Source: Haematobia irritans (lineage: Eukaryota > Arthropoda > Insecta > Diptera > Muscidae). Taken from it: 64,000 nucleotides of DNA. Shown in pieces: positions 1 to 11,900 of the stretch (the first letter of the stretch is position 1; every line of letters starts with the position of its first letter). The DNA is taken from the NCBI RefSeq assembly GCF_050003625.1, contig NC_134401.1:94342852-94406851 (forward strand), read 5' to 3'. The position numbers and the translations under genes are program-made. The notes beneath the pieces were generated by a model that saw only the letters and a list, made by a program, of their open reading frames with translations, searched no databases and was not told the DNA's origin.

Positions 1-231
1 GTTAAGTGACACTGAAGGGAAAAATTGTCGTAAGATCAAAGATTTCTTGGCTTTAAACAAAAAGTAAAACACACTATTTTTCATATGTTCCGGTGTAAAT
101 ACTCCTTTGTTTAGCATATTATATTTAATTGCATGTATGTTAATATGTTAGAATCTATTATGTTTGGCACATTACATTTTGTTAAACATATATCAATTTC
201 GTATAAGCACTTTTTTGTTTAGAGTTGCCAC

Positions 232-257
232 AGAGAGAGAGAGAGAGAGAGAGAGAG
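232..257. repeat. (GA)n microsatellite
   Basis: An uninterrupted run of alternating G and A of about 26 bases. It could bind GAGA-type factors, but there is no gene next to it, so it is recorded as a simple repeat only. Confidence 0.95.
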
Positions 258-414
258 CGAAAAATAACAGAGAGAAAAAATTTCAGCCCAAATATTATTG
301 AATTTACACATTCAATTGTTTATTCTTGTGTCATCAAAACGAATAGAGTCGGCATAAGAGTAAATCGACATTTTCCGATCAAAATAATAATTAAAAATTT
401 CTGAACAATTAAGG

Positions 415-475
415 AAAGTGTAAATTCGGGCTGTTCCGACTACATTATACCCTGCACCACTTTGTATATCTACAT
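415..475 (-). mobile_element. 3'-end fragment of HINE-like family B
   Basis: Read on the reverse strand, this stretch has the subterminal motif GTGGTGCAGGGTATAAT followed by a GTCGG/CCGAC-type stem. The fuller family B copy ends the same way at 28695-28752. Only the end is kept. The rest of that copy is missing or displaced by the repeat that follows at about 476. Confidence 0.6.
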
Positions 476-775
476 TTGGCGCAGAAGCAATAAATTTAAC
501 TGGGATTGTCATAGAATGTGTGTGAATTAAAAAAAATTGTATTATTTTGCCTATTAAATATTTTTATAATTTTTTATGATTTTTAATTCATTCTAATGCT
601 TGTCTGAAATGTTTGAACTCAATTTTAATTTGTACCATTTTATTAATTCTTACTCTGTTTTTTACACATTTTAAACAAGAAAAGTTAAAATTACTCATTA
701 AAAATAAGAAAATAGAGAGGTATAAAAAATTAAATTACATAATAACAGGAAGGTAGGACTGTGTAGTTAAAATTT
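476..775. repeat. Dispersed AT-rich MITE-like repeat, family M1
   Basis: This region is similar over most of its length to 13060-13600. Shared landmarks are AAATTTAAC near the start, ATTCTAATGCTTGTC in the middle and ATTCTTACTCTG further on. A short match to its end (GCTGTGCCTTTGGA) recurs at 1165-1185. There is no reading frame of note. The ends are not defined well enough to name a superfamily. Confidence 0.55.
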
Positions 776-1555
776 ACGTATACCCACCGGCATGATGATG
801 TTTATTGTCCAAACGCCAAGAACAGAATGACAATATTTCTCATGTTTTTCTTATTTAAACGAGTTTATGCTTAGGTAGTGATACAAATAAGAGTGATGTT
901 GTTGTTACAAAATAAATGAGATCAAATTGAGTATTTCGAAAAATTGAGCTATTATTAAAAGAGAGCGAGAGAGACTGTTAGTAATGAACCAATAAGACGA
1001 CACTAATGATCAATTACCTAGGTGCACATAAAAACATAACAAACTGAATGATTAATTCTAACAATTTAATATATATATAAATTTAATAATATATATAAAT
1101 GAAATAATGGACCTATTTCTAGAAAATAATTAGTAAAAAGGTGATCTTGTTACAGTGTTTTTAAAGCTGTGCCTTTGGAACAACTTCCAATTTTTTTCTG
1201 GGTATTAGAATAAGAAAATTTGATTTTGATTTATTTCTAAAAAATTTTCGTATTATTAGCCCAATTCGGAAGAACAAAAATGTGGGAGCTATATCTAAAT
1301 CTGAACCGATTTAAATCAAATTTAACACACTTGGCGATGTTACTAATTGTACTGCTGGTACAAAATTTAGAGCAAATAAGGCTAAAACTCTGGCTTCTGG
1401 GGCCATATCAGTGCATATCAGGAGAAAGGAGCTATATCCAGGGTTGGTCTGTCACAAACTGTGACTTTTGCAACATACATTTGCGACAGTATAATACGTG
1501 TGTCGCAAAATTCGTAAACCTACTGTAGAAACCCTAATTTTGAATAGAAGAAATT

Positions 1556-1775
1556 ATGAAAATTTTTAATTTATTTGGCTCCGCGATAAAAGGAATGCAG
1601 TCGCTTTCAGTTTCAGCAGAAATTTATGGCAGTTTTTCCCGCGGTAAAGCCATTTTCTTATGTGATATCGAAATTCCCGTTGGTGAGTGTGCAAAATACC
1701 TTGGGATTATATTGGAGAGGAGGCTGAACTTTAAGCTAAGAAAGGACGAGAAAAGGCACGGTTTTCTGATTCAAT
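1556..1775 (+). pseudogene. Reverse-transcriptase fragment of a non-LTR retrotransposon
   Basis: The translation contains GECAKYLGIILERRLNFKLR. This is the 'AKYLGVILD+KLNWK' block that follows the catalytic YADD box in LINE reverse transcriptases. Only about 70 residues are open and no catalytic box is present, so the piece cannot be functional. Residues upstream of the block are not recognisable. A related block in the same position of the domain, SYLGVSLDTKLKRKAKVALY, occurs on the reverse strand at about 45.1 kb. The assignment rests on this one motif. Confidence 0.6.
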
Positions 1776-1905
1776 CGCGAAATTAATTGATCCAATTAAT
1801 TTTTTAATTGAAATATCTTCAATCACGAAAATGTATCAATCACAGTTTTAATTGGGCATAAAAAATATTTGATTAAAAAATCAATTGATTTGATTTGAAA
1901 AGACT
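1775..1905. repeat. AATTAATT/'CAATCACG' AT-rich repeat, family M2
   Basis: It consists of alternating AATTAATT and TTTTTTAATTG blocks with TTCAATCACGAAA. The same vocabulary recurs at 9465-9983, 35940-36195, 56750-57020 and 60190-61030. The blocks occur in both orientations within a copy, which suggests an internally palindromic MITE-like repeat. No target duplication could be established. Confidence 0.5.
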
Positions 1906-2616
1906 ATAGACTGTGTCTATATAGTCTCCTTCTGGGTGTTGCAAACATTTCCATTTTATACCCTATCCCATGGTGTGGAGAAGAGTTTAAAAAGAAAGGA
2001 ATTAACTAGTTGGGACCTTAAAAAATGTTGAAATGAGTAAAAGTCAATCGACCATGTTCCGATATTCGGAACCGTAAATCGCAAAAATTTAGTTTTCTTA
2101 TAAAGAAAAAATGAGCTACTATCGGACTTTTATTAAATTTGTATTAAAACTTCTTATTAAAGAAAACTATGTTGCCAAATTTTAAATTTATACGTTTTAG
2201 GGTTAAGAAAAGAAAATATGACCAAACAACAATTTTACGATTCCGAATATCGGAACATACCAAAATCAACACATCTACCTGTTCGTGAAATTCATATTTG
2301 TGCAGATGTCTCGGCTACGACCGGTGATATTCGACCATGCATTTAATCATAGCCCTAAAAAGTCGAAATTTTAATAGTAAATTATTATATTAAATTTTAT
2401 TTGAAAGTGGTTTTCGGGATAGAATAATAAAACTAACAATCGTTTTTATCTGTAAGCTATCAGTTTTTGCAAAAAATCTTGTTTTTTTTTATTGAGTTAG
2501 AAGAGGATTGTAAAAACACGATCGAATAAGATGTACATTTCAAAGTTATCTATTCAGTAAAACCGGTTTTATAAACAATTATGCATCTATACTTTAGAAT
2601 TGAATAACCGGTTACC

Positions 2617-2830
2617 CGGTTAGGTTAGGTTAGGTGACCTCCTTTTTATAGCCGAGTCCTAACTTCGTTCCACATTGCAGTGAAACCACTTAGAAAAATT
2701 TTGAAAGCCTCAGAAATGTCACCATCATTACTGAGGTGGGATAATCCACCGCTGAAAAACTTTTTGGTGTTCGGTCGAAACTGGTTTTGAACCCACGACG
2801 TTGTGTATGCAAGCTTTCTCTATTTTCTAC
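2617..2830 (-). mobile_element. tRNA-derived SINE, internally deleted copy
   Basis: This is a reverse-strand copy of the SINE at 40836-41180. It starts at the tail with four TTAGG-type units and continues through the body (AGTGAAACCACTTAG, TGGGATAATCCACCGCTGAA) to the B-box region. The segment between tail and TATAGCCG is missing compared with the fuller copy. The promoter A box is degraded or absent. Confidence 0.75.
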
Positions 2831-3297
2831 CATAAATATATTTGGAATCGATTTCAAAAGTTTTAAAAACAATCGATAACAAAACGACACTAAATATTTT
2901 TATCTTGACACATTACTTCCTCTGACATATACTTCAAAAAATTACGAAGATATCATTGGTTTTTTTTAATTATTGCTTTTTTTCTTTACCAAAATTTTGA
3001 ATATCAACATTTGCAAAAATTCATCAGCCTTGAAATGGAATTATAATCGGAATTTACCAACTAGTCTACAAAACAGCTACTATTTGTGATAAGAAAAAAA
3101 AAATTGTTGGCGATTGCAAACTTTTGGATGTGGTAAGCACTCTATGCTGAGGTGACTCTGATAATTGAATTTGTGCTCTATAGAATTTGTGCAATAAACT
3201 ATAGAATGACGATATCGAATTTTCCAATCCCTCACAAAGCTTGGGGTCACGGTTCAAAAAAAAAATTAAAACATTTTTCGTAATTGCAGTATTTTAG

Positions 3298-3395
3298 CCT
3301 CATGAAACTTCTCTACATTTGGTGCCTAAATCTGTGAAGCACGCCGTTTGGACCCGGTTATAAAATGAATTTCCGCTATCATTGAGATGAAAAAT
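3298..3395 (+). mobile_element. Decayed SINE fragment
   Basis: Positions 3344-3395 (CACGCCGTTTGGACCCGG, then TATAAAATG and TCATTGAG) match the middle of the tRNA-derived SINE at about 41010-41065. Neither the tRNA-like head nor the CCTAA tail is preserved. Confidence 0.5.
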
Positions 3396-3442
3396 CAAAT
3401 AGGCCTATATTCATTAAATCGATTTCATTACTTATTTCTGTT

Positions 3443-3745
3443 TGAATAGATCCCGGTTATATGTAAGAGGGTGGTGCGATAAATACTTAGCCTCATCGCA
3501 TAATCCAAGAGGATTGCAGGGACAAGTATTTAATTCTCCTGGACATATACTACGAAATTTCAGTGAGAGTGGATTTCTTGGGTTTTTTTATGAACCATAT
3601 CCAAGTGAGCCGAAGAAGTTTATATACGGTACATGATTACATGATATCGTATTAGCAGAGCGCTTTTTAAAGATTAGCGATTTAATTCGGACATTAGGTG
3701 TTTCAAAAAAGCGAGAGGCTTATGCTAACAATTCGTCGAAAATTT
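3443..3745 (+). pseudogene. Unidentified broken reading frame
   Basis: A single frame runs about 100 codons with one internal stop (TGA at about 3634). Its composition is more protein-like than its surroundings. Landmarks are YVRGWCDKYLASSHNPRGLQ, SGFLGFFYEPYPSEPKK and LIRTLGVSKKREAYA. It has no ATG at its start and no recognisable splice sites. I do not recognise the family. It may be a relic of a transposon protein or simply a chance open frame between repeats. Confidence 0.25.
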
Positions 3746-3989
3746 AAATTGACTGCGAAAGAGGTCACCTAAATACTTACAACCTAAAAACACAATCACT
3801 CCTTTAAATCTTCGACATATTTTTGTATACTACCGAAATATTATGATGGTTCTCTTTTTGTATATATATTTTTCTGGGCTTTCAAAGTCAGTTTTAAATG
3901 CGAATAAAACTAATATTGTATTATTCTATTATTTTCATCCAACGTTTCACTGCGAGCACTTTGATCCAAATAATATCATATATTTGGCA

Positions 3990-5695
3990 CCAAAAATATG
4001 AAAATATTGACAAAATTTTCTATACATATAAAATTTTGTTTTGTTATTGTTGTTATTGTGTATATACAATTTTGTCAACATTTTCTTTAGAAATAAAATT
4101 TTGACAAAATTTTCCATAGAAATAAAATTTTCTATAGGAGTAATTTTTTGGATAAATTATTCTATAGAAATAAAATTTTGATAAATCTTCTTATAGAAGT
4201 ACATTGTTGATAAATTTTCTATAGAAATAAAATTTTGACAAAATTTCCCATAGACATAATAAAATTTTCTACAGAAGTAAATTTTTGATAAAATTTCTAT
4301 AAAAGCAAATTTTTGATAAAACTTCCTATAGAGATAAAATTTTGACAAAATTTTCTATAGAAATAAAATGTTGACAAAATTTTCTATAGAAATAAAATTT
4401 TTACATAATTTTCTATAGAAATAAAATGTTGACAAAATTTTCTATAGAAATAAAATGTTGACAAAATTTTTATAGAAATAAAATTATGACAAAATTTTCT
4501 GCAGAAATAAAATTTTGACAAAATTTTCTATAAAAATAAAATCTTGAGAAAATTTTCTATAGAAATAAAATTATGACAACATTTTCTGCAGAAATAAAAT
4601 TTTGACAAAATTTTCTATAGAAATAAAATTTTGACAAAATTTTCTATAGAAATAAAATGTTGACAAAATTTTCTATAGAAATAAAATTTTGACAAAATTT
4701 TATACGGAAATAAAATGTTGACAAAATTTTCTATAGAAATAAAATGTTATCAAAATTTTCTGCAGAAATAAAATTTTGACAAAATTTTCTGCAGAAATAA
4801 AATTTTGACAAAATTTTCTATAAAACTAAAATTTTGAGAAAAGTTTTTATAGAAATAAAATTTTGACAAAATTTTATATAGACAAAATATATTTGGCAAC
4901 AAAATTTATAAATTTGGCAACAAAATGTTCAATACTCATAAAATTTTGACAAAAATTTCTATACAGATAATAAAATTTTGATAAATTTTTTTATAGAAAT
5001 AAAATTTTGATAAAATTTTCTATGGAGCAAAATTTTCTATAGAAATAAAAATTTGACAAAATTTTCTATAGAAATAAAATTTGGACAAAATGTTCTATAG
5101 AAATAACATTTTGACAAAATTTTCAATGGAAAACTTTTGTCACAATGTTCTTTCTATAGAAATAAAATTTTGACAAAATTGTCTATACAAATAAAATTTT
5201 GACAAAATTTTCTATAGAAATAATATTTTGAAAAAATTTTCTATAGAAAAAAATTTTGTCAAAATTTTTTATAGAATTAAAATTTTGTCAAAAATTTATT
5301 TCTATAGAAAATTTTGTCACAATGTTCTTTCTATAGAAATAAAATTTGGCAAAGTTTTGTATAGAAATAACATTTGGAAAAAATTTTTATGGAAAAACAA
5401 ATTTTGACCAATATTTCTATAGAAATAAAATTTTGTCAAAAATTTATTTCTTTTATCTACTTTCTTTTATTTCTATAGAAAAAAAATTGACAAATTTTTG
5501 TATAGAAATAAAAATTTGAGCAAATTTCCTAGAGTAAAAAAATTGTGACAAAATTTTCTATAGAAATAACATTTTGACAAAATTTTCTATAGAAATAAAA
5601 TTTTGACAAAATGTTCTATAGAAATAAAATTTTGACAAGATTTTCTTTAGAAATACAGTTTTGACAAAATTTTCTGTAGAAATAAAATTTTGACT
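3990..5695. repeat. 29-bp minisatellite array 1
   Basis: Degenerate tandem copies of a 29-bp unit with core TTTTGACAAAATTTTCTATA followed by GAAATAAAA. The unit carries two palindromic cores, AAAATTTT and TTCTATAGAA. Variants CTGCAG, CTACAG and GATAAA are scattered through the array. Short open frames in both directions (repeating FYFYRKF and ISIENF peptides) come from the unit itself and are not genes. Confidence 0.95.
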
Positions 5696-5697
5696 AC

Positions 5698-6000
5698 ATT
5701 TATTTCGGCATAGGCCGGCTATCAATGTAAAACCTTTTTTCGGAAGGTTCATGTGTGGTTTATTGTTGGGTTTAATGAACTGCCTGAATTTATTCTGATA
5801 ATTGGTTGATAGTTTTGCTGCAAGTAGAGGATGCTGATGAGGAATGTGGTAATTCCGAAACGTGCGTCCATCCAACCATCTTGCAGTCGATAGGGCTTTG
5901 CCCAAATAAATTTGACAAACATTCTTTTCCTCTGTTGGTTAAGCTACACTTGTAGTTTAGTCAATGTATGGTTTTACGCTGAAATCAAAAAAACAACAAC
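5698..6000. mobile_element. 0.3 kb retroposon-like unit R, copy 1
   Basis: A discrete non-minisatellite segment between 29-bp arrays. It begins TTTCGGCATAGGCCGGCT and ends in an A-rich/(CAA)n tail. Copies lie at 6978-7280 and 24297-24632, with a partial copy at 24018-24176. The reverse strand has a short open frame of about 68 codons from an ATG, seen in both local copies, but these two are recent duplicates, so that is weak evidence for coding. The A-rich tail suggests retroposition. It may be the 3' end of a LINE or a SINE. Confidence 0.65.
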
Positions 6001-6977
6001 AATAAATTTTCTTTAGAAATAAAATTTTGACAAAATTTTCTATAGGAATAAAATTTTGACAAAATTTTCCATAGAAATAAAATTTTGACAAAACTTCCTA
6101 TAAAAGTATATTTTTGACAAAATTTTCTATAGAAATAAAATGTTGACGAAATTTATATAGAAATACAATTTTGACAAAATTTTATATAAATAGAAATAAA
6201 ATTTTGACAAAATATATTTGGCAACAAAATTTTCAATAGTCATAAAATTTTGACAAAATTTTCTATACAGATAATAAAATTTTGATAAATTTTTTTATAG
6301 AAATAAAATTTTGATAAAATTTTCTATGGAGCAAAATTTTCTATAGAAATAAAAATTTGACAAAATTTTCTATAGAAATAAAATTTGGACAAAATTTTCT
6401 ATAGAAATAACATTTTGACAAAATTTTCTATGGAAAACTTTTGTCACAATGTTCTTTCTATAGAAATAAAATTTTGACAAAATTGTCTATACAAATAAAA
6501 TTTTGACAAAATTTTCTATAGAAATAATATTTTGACAAAATTTTCTATGGAAACAAATTTTGTCAAAATTTTTTATAGAATTAAAATTTTGTCAAAAATT
6601 TATTTCTATAGAAAATTTTGTCACAATGTTCTTTCTATAGAAATAAAATTTGGCAAAGTTTTGTATAGAAATAACATTTGGAAAAAAATTTTTATGGAAA
6701 AACAAATTTTGACCAATATTTCTATAGAAATAAAATTTTGTCAAAAATTTATTTCTTTTATCTACTTTCTTTTATTTCTATAGAAAAAAAAATTGACAAA
6801 TTTTTGTATAGAAATAAAAATTTGAGCAAATTTCCTAGAGAAATAAAATTGTGACGAAATTTTCTATAGAAATAAAATTTTGACAAAATTTTCTATAGAA
6901 ATAACATTTTGACAAGATTTTCTTTAGAAATACAGTTTTCACAAAATTTTCTGTAGAAATAAAATTTTGACTAAAAT
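6001..6977. repeat. 29-bp minisatellite array 2
   Basis: The same 29-bp unit as the preceding array. It is largely the duplicate of 4881-5697 and includes short inverted stretches where the unit reads as TTTTGTCAAAATTTATTTC. Confidence 0.95.
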
Positions 6978-7280
6978 TATTTCGGCATAAGCCGGCTATC
7001 AATGTAGAACCTTTTTTCGGAAGGTTCATGTGTGGTTTATTGTTGGGTTTAATGAACTGCCTGAATTTATTCTGATAATTGGTTGATAGTTTTGCTGCAA
7101 GTAGAGGATGCTGTTGAGGAATGTGGTAATTCCGAAACGTGCGTCCATCCAACCATCTTGCAGTCGATAGGGCTTTGCCCAAATAAATTTGACAAACATT
7201 ATTTTCCTCTGTTGGTTAAGCTACACTTGTAGTTTAATCAATGTATGGTTTTAAGCTGAAATCAAAAAAACAACAACAAT
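6978..7280. mobile_element. Retroposon-like unit R, copy 2
   Basis: Nearly identical to the copy at 5698-6000 and at the equivalent position of the tandem duplication. It was therefore copied by the duplication and is not a separate insertion. It ends in CAACAACAACAAT. Confidence 0.65.
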
Positions 7281-7284
7281 AAAT

Positions 7285-8035
7285 TTTCTTTAGAAATAAA
7301 ATTTTGACAAAATTTTCTATAGGAATAAAATTTTTACAAAATTTTCCATAGAAATAAAAATTTCTATAGGAGTAAATTTTTGGATAAATTATTCTATAGA
7401 AATAAAATTTTGACAAAACTTCCTATAAAAGTATATTTTTGATAAATTTTCTATAGAAATAAAATTTTGACAAAATTTTCTACAGAAATAACATTTTGAC
7501 AAAATTTCCTATAGACATAAAATTTTGACAAAATTTTCTATAGTCATAATAAAATTATTTACAGAAGTAAATTTTTGATAAAATTTCTACAAAAGCAAAC
7601 TTTTGATAAAATTTCCTATAGACATAAAATTTTGACAAAATTTTCTATAGAAATAAAATGTTGACAAAATTTTCTATAGAAATAAAATGTTGACAATATT
7701 TTCGATAGAAATAAAATTATGACAAAATTTTCTGTAGAAATAAAATTTTGACAAAATTTTCTATAGAATTTTGACTAAATTTTCTTTAGAAATAAATTTT
7801 TGTCAAAAATGTATTTCTATAGAAAATGTCACAATGTTATTTCTATAGAAATAAAATTTTGAAAAATTTTCTATAGAAATAAAATTTTGAAAAAAATTTC
7901 TATAGAAATAAAGTTGTGACAAAATTTGCTAGAGAAATAAAATTTTGAAAAAATTTACTAGAGATATAAAATTTTGAAAAAAATACTGGAGAAAAAAAAA
8001 TTGACAAAATTTTCTTTAGAAATGAAGGTTCAATA
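7285..8035. repeat. 29-bp minisatellite array 3
   Basis: A continuation of the 29-bp repeat beyond the duplication, more degenerate toward 8 kb. The strand of the unit flips in part near 7790-7850. Confidence 0.9.
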
Positions 8036-9464
8036 AGTTTTTTTTTTTGTTTAATTTGGTAGGCTCTAAGCTAACCCCTTTACGATTTCCTTTCACAGAG
8101 ACTAGGACTTGGTAAAATTGGACATTCTTCCCATACATTACTTTAGCTGCACCAATAATCTTCGAATGCATTGCCTCTTATTAAAAAACACTCACAATAA
8201 AAATTCTTTGGAATGCACATGTTAATCTACTTCTTAATTATAATTACCCAAATGGATTTTCATTTTGTTAATTCAATTAGTAGAAACCAAAAAACAAACA
8301 AACAAACACTTCATCCAGAATGTAGGGCAAAACTGTCCATCTATCGTGTCTATTAATAATTTCCATACTTTTCTATTTGGAATAAAAATAGAGGAAAATG
8401 TTGTTGAAAATAAACCTATATGGAATTTCCATGTTGCAATATGGCCATGTTATTCTTTCCATATTGGCCACATCTATATGAGCTCTGTAATAGAGCAAAC
8501 ATCGAGTGGAGAATATTGGTTGTTGTACCTTAGACATTGTTGGACACTTCAGTTGAATTCCGGCGGTGATTGAAGACGAACGTGGTGTGGTGTTAGAAAA
8601 CTTCCTGTGTCGTGTGAAGATATCAAGTGGGAAGACCTACAAATAGAAAGAAACCTTTGTGGATGATATCTAAGTTGTCGTCTGACTCCGAAGGTGTGGG
8701 AGGGTAGGTTGAGGAGGGTTTTGTTATCATTATTATGAACTATTAAAAAAAAAACAGTAAATACCTTTGGCTGTTTGGTTATCACCTCAGCCCATAGTTG
8801 GTAAAGGGAATTTTCCTTAAAACATTGTTTTTGCTCTTCCCCCACTTCCCCGCGTATTATTTTCGCTTTTAAATATTTCTGTGTTTCTTTTTGTTTATTG
8901 TTATTATTTGGAAATCTTATCTGGAATTGTTTTGTAAACATATGTACGTGTGTGTGTGTTGGTGTTGAGATAGCGGCTGACTAAATGTCTGCCGAACTAA
9001 CCTGAACGTCACGTTGTCATTTCCATTGACGTTAGTGATACCAACATGTGGTCACGCAAGTTGTTGTTGTTTGCTGATAAAACGTGAACACTTTTGTTAT
9101 TTCTACAATTTTCTCATAGTGAAAACTTACTACAAGCCCAGTGTTAATAAATAAATTATAGTTAATTTCTAGAAATTTGAATATTTTTTCCTTTTCATTT
9201 ATAAAATTTATGAAATCCATTGCAAAAAGGTATGAATTTATTTAATACTAATCATCGGTAATTCGGTTTTATTTTGATACCTCGACTGATACAAATAAAA
9301 TGTGGAACATCCATATGTAGTGACCGGTGATCCCAAATTCATTTTCAGACTTTTTTTAATTATCTTTTTAAATATGTTATATGAAATAAACATGAAATAA
9401 TATATAAAAAAATATCATCAAAATATCTTCAAAAACTTATCAGTAAAAAAATTAACTCATACAA
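8036..9464. other. Gene-free stretch, mostly unique-looking
   Basis: No family recognised. A 130-codon frame with an ATG on the reverse strand (8549-8941) has no recognisable domain and low-complexity asparagine/lysine stretches, so it is not called as a gene. A short GT run lies at 8946-8960. This is one of the less repetitive stretches and could hold regulatory or leader sequence for the gene downstream. Confidence 0.4.
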
Positions 9465-9983
9465 CAAGCTTTTTAATCAAATTAAATTAAATTATCCCAA
9501 TTGACATTTTAATTAAATTAAAAACAATTAAAACTATAATTGAAATTATTGTTCGGAGATTTTTGGATACATACTCTTAACATTAAATTTTGTCTCAAAC
9601 CCCAAGAAAAATCCAACTATTAATATAATCGGTAACTGCATAAAAAGTGTAAAATCCAATATAATCACAAGAAAATTATTTCATATAAAGGTAAAATAAA
9701 TACAAATAAATAAATAATTATAATAATAAGATAAACAAACGTTTATTTTATTGTATTATTTATTTATTTATTTTATATTAAAAATAATTAAATTTTGGGA
9801 ACAAAATCAATTTAATTAATATTTCAAATAAATTCAATGCTATCTAAAACAAGAAATTTTTTGTATATCTCTCAAAAATAGTACACAGAAAAAATTATCA
9901 CCTAAATACTGCCAATTAAAAATTTGATTGAACTTGAAAACGAAATCAATTAAAAAAATTCATTAACAATCAAATTAAAAATT
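9465..9983. repeat. AT-rich M2-family repeat
   Basis: AATTAAATTAAA-type blocks, with an imperfect inverted arrangement around ACAAACGTTTAT near 9735 (AAATAAATAAT on the left, ATTTATTTATTTATTT on the right). No coding content. Confidence 0.5.
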
Positions 9984-10189
9984 AAAGTATATACGGCCGT
10001 AAGTTCGGCCAGGTCGAATCTTATGTACCCTCCACCATGGACTTCTACAAAAGACTGTCACCCACAATCGAATTACATGGGTTGCGGTAACACTTGCCGA
10101 TGGCAAGGTATCTTAAAACTTCTTAACACCGTCTTCTAAATTGTAAGTTACTCCATACGGGGAATATATAAAACAAATATAAAAAGGCT

Positions 10190-10940
10190 GATAAAATTCA
10201 ATTTGACAAAATTATCTATAGAAATAAAATATTGACGAAATTTTCTATAGAAATAAAATGTTGAAAAAATTTTCTATAGCAATAAAATTTTGACAAAATT
10301 TTCTATAGCAATAAAACGTTGAAAAAATTTTCTATAGCAATAAAATTTTGACAAAATTTTCTATAGAAATAAAATTTTGACAAAAATTTCTATAGAAATA
10401 AACTTTTGACAAAAATTTCTATAGAAATAAACTTTTGACAAAATTTTCTATACAAATAAAATTTTGACAAAATTTTCTATAGAAATAAAATTTTGACAAC
10501 ATTTTATATACAAATCAAATTTCATCTAATTTGTCCATATAATTAATTGTAAATTAAGATATAATGCATTTGGACGTTAATCGCCTGTTTCAGTACCAGG
10601 CTAACATGACAAATCAAATTTTGACAAAATTTTCTATAGAAATAAAATTTTGACTAAATTTTCTATAAAAATAAAATTTATATAAAATTTTCTAAAAAAA
10701 AAAATTGGCAAAATTTTCTATGGAAATAAATTTGGACAAAATTTTCTATAGAAATAAAATTTTTAATAAAATGTTTCTATAGAAATAAAATTTTGACAAA
10801 ATTTTCCCACAAAAATAAAATTTTGACAAAATTTTCCCACAAAAATAAAATTTTGACAAAATTTTTCTATAGAAATAAAATTTTGAGAAAATTTTCTATA
10901 GAAATATTGACAAAATTTTCTATGGAAATAAAATTTTGGT
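10190..10940. repeat. 29-bp minisatellite inside element A copy 1
   Basis: 29-bp units interrupted at 10510-10612 by a non-repeat insert. The insert contains GCCTGTTTCAGTACCAGGC, a potential hairpin that also occurs at 62199-62217. The array ends at 10930-10955 with TGGTAGATTATTTTTGG, the same edge sequence that borders other arrays. Confidence 0.9.
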
Positions 10941-10944
10941 AGAT

Positions 10945-11900
10945 TATTTTTGGTGATATGGACCAATTTTTGTGTGATTGGCGATCGGCTATATATAACT
11001 ATAGACCGATATGGACAAATTTGTGCATGGCTGTTAGCGGCCATATACCAGCGCAACGTACCAAATTTCAACCGAATCGGGTGAATTTTGCTCCCCCAAC
11101 AGGTTCTGGAGGTCAAATCTGAGGATCGGTTTATATGGGGGCTATATATAATTATAGACCGATATGGACCAATTTTTGCATGGTTGTTAGAGACCATATA
11201 CGTACATCACGTACCAAATTTCAACCGGCTCGGATGAAATTTGCTCTTCCAAAAGGCTCCGGAGTTCAAATCTGGGAATTGGTTTATTTGGGGGCTATAT
11301 ATAATTATGGACGGATATGGACTAAGTTTCCCATGGTTGTTATAGACCCTATACTAACTAACACCACTTACCAAATTTCAACCGGATCGGATGAATTTTG
11401 CTCCTTCAGGAGGCTCCGGAGGTCAAATCTGGGGATCGATTTATATGGGGGCTATATATAATTATGGACCGATATGGACCAATTTTTGATAGTTGTTAGA
11501 GACCACATACTTACACCACGTTCCAAATTTTAACCGGATCGGATGAATTTTGCTCCTTCAAGAGACTCCAGAGATCAAATCTGGGGTCGGTTTATATGGG
11601 GGCTATATATAATTATGGACCGGAGGTCAAATCTGGCGATCGGTTTATATGGGGCCTATATATAATTATGAACCCGTATGGACCAATTGTTACATGGTTG
11701 TTAGGCACCATATACTTACACCACGTTCCAAATTTAAACCGGATCGGATAAATTTTGCTCCTCCAGGAGGTTCCGGAGGTCAAATCTGGCGATCGGTTTA
11801 TATGGGGGCTATATATAATTATGAACCGCTATGGACCAATTTTTGCATGGTTGTTAGAGACCGGATGAATTTTGTCCTCCAAGAGAGAGGGCTATACGTA
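10945..11900. repeat. About 154-bp tandem array of element A copy 1
   Basis: Units are marked by TTATATGGGGGCTATATATA at 11131, 11284 (one mismatch), 11441, 11592, 11645 (truncated predecessor) and 11798. The spacing is 151-157 bp. Each unit carries GACCGATATGGACCAATTT and AACCGGATCGGATGAATTTT. Open frames across it are by-products of the repeat. Confidence 0.9.

Larger units (their letters stand above)
1273..1990 (-). mobile_element. Split fragments of HINE-like family B
   Basis: Positions 1273-1440 match the internal tandem unit of the family B element at 25.3-26.5 kb in the opposite orientation, with the landmarks GGGAGCTATATCTAAATCTG and CTCTGGCTTCTGGGGCC. Positions 1905-1990 match the family B 5' end, with GTCTCCTTCTGGGTGTTGC and TTATACCCT. 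Between them lie a reverse-transcriptase scrap and an AT-rich repeat, so the copy was broken by later insertions. Confidence 0.65.
4881..7450. repeat. About 1.3 kb direct tandem duplication
   Basis: Copy 1 starts at about 4881 and copy 2 at about 6206. Idiosyncratic landmarks occur in the same order in both: TATATTTGGCAACAAAA (4888, 6213), ATGGAGCAAAATTTTC (5022, 6326), the TTCGGCATA element (5703, 6981) and ACAACAACAATAAATTTTC (5995, about 7272). The offset drifts from about 1325 to 1278 because of small indels. This is a segmental duplication that includes both minisatellite and a retroposon-like unit. Confidence 0.85.

Noticed and set aside
2617..2640. Interstitial telomere from TTAGG repeats
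   Set aside because: The units are too few and always sit at a SINE 3' end. Diptera do not use TTAGG telomeres.
3990..8035. CRISPR-like array (29-bp repeats)
   Set aside because: The 29-bp units are directly adjacent with no unique spacers, there are no cas genes, and the DNA is eukaryotic.
8549..8941. 130-codon reverse-strand frame with an ATG
   Set aside because: Low-complexity start, no recognisable domain and no splice or poly(A) support. This length can occur by chance in 64 kb.
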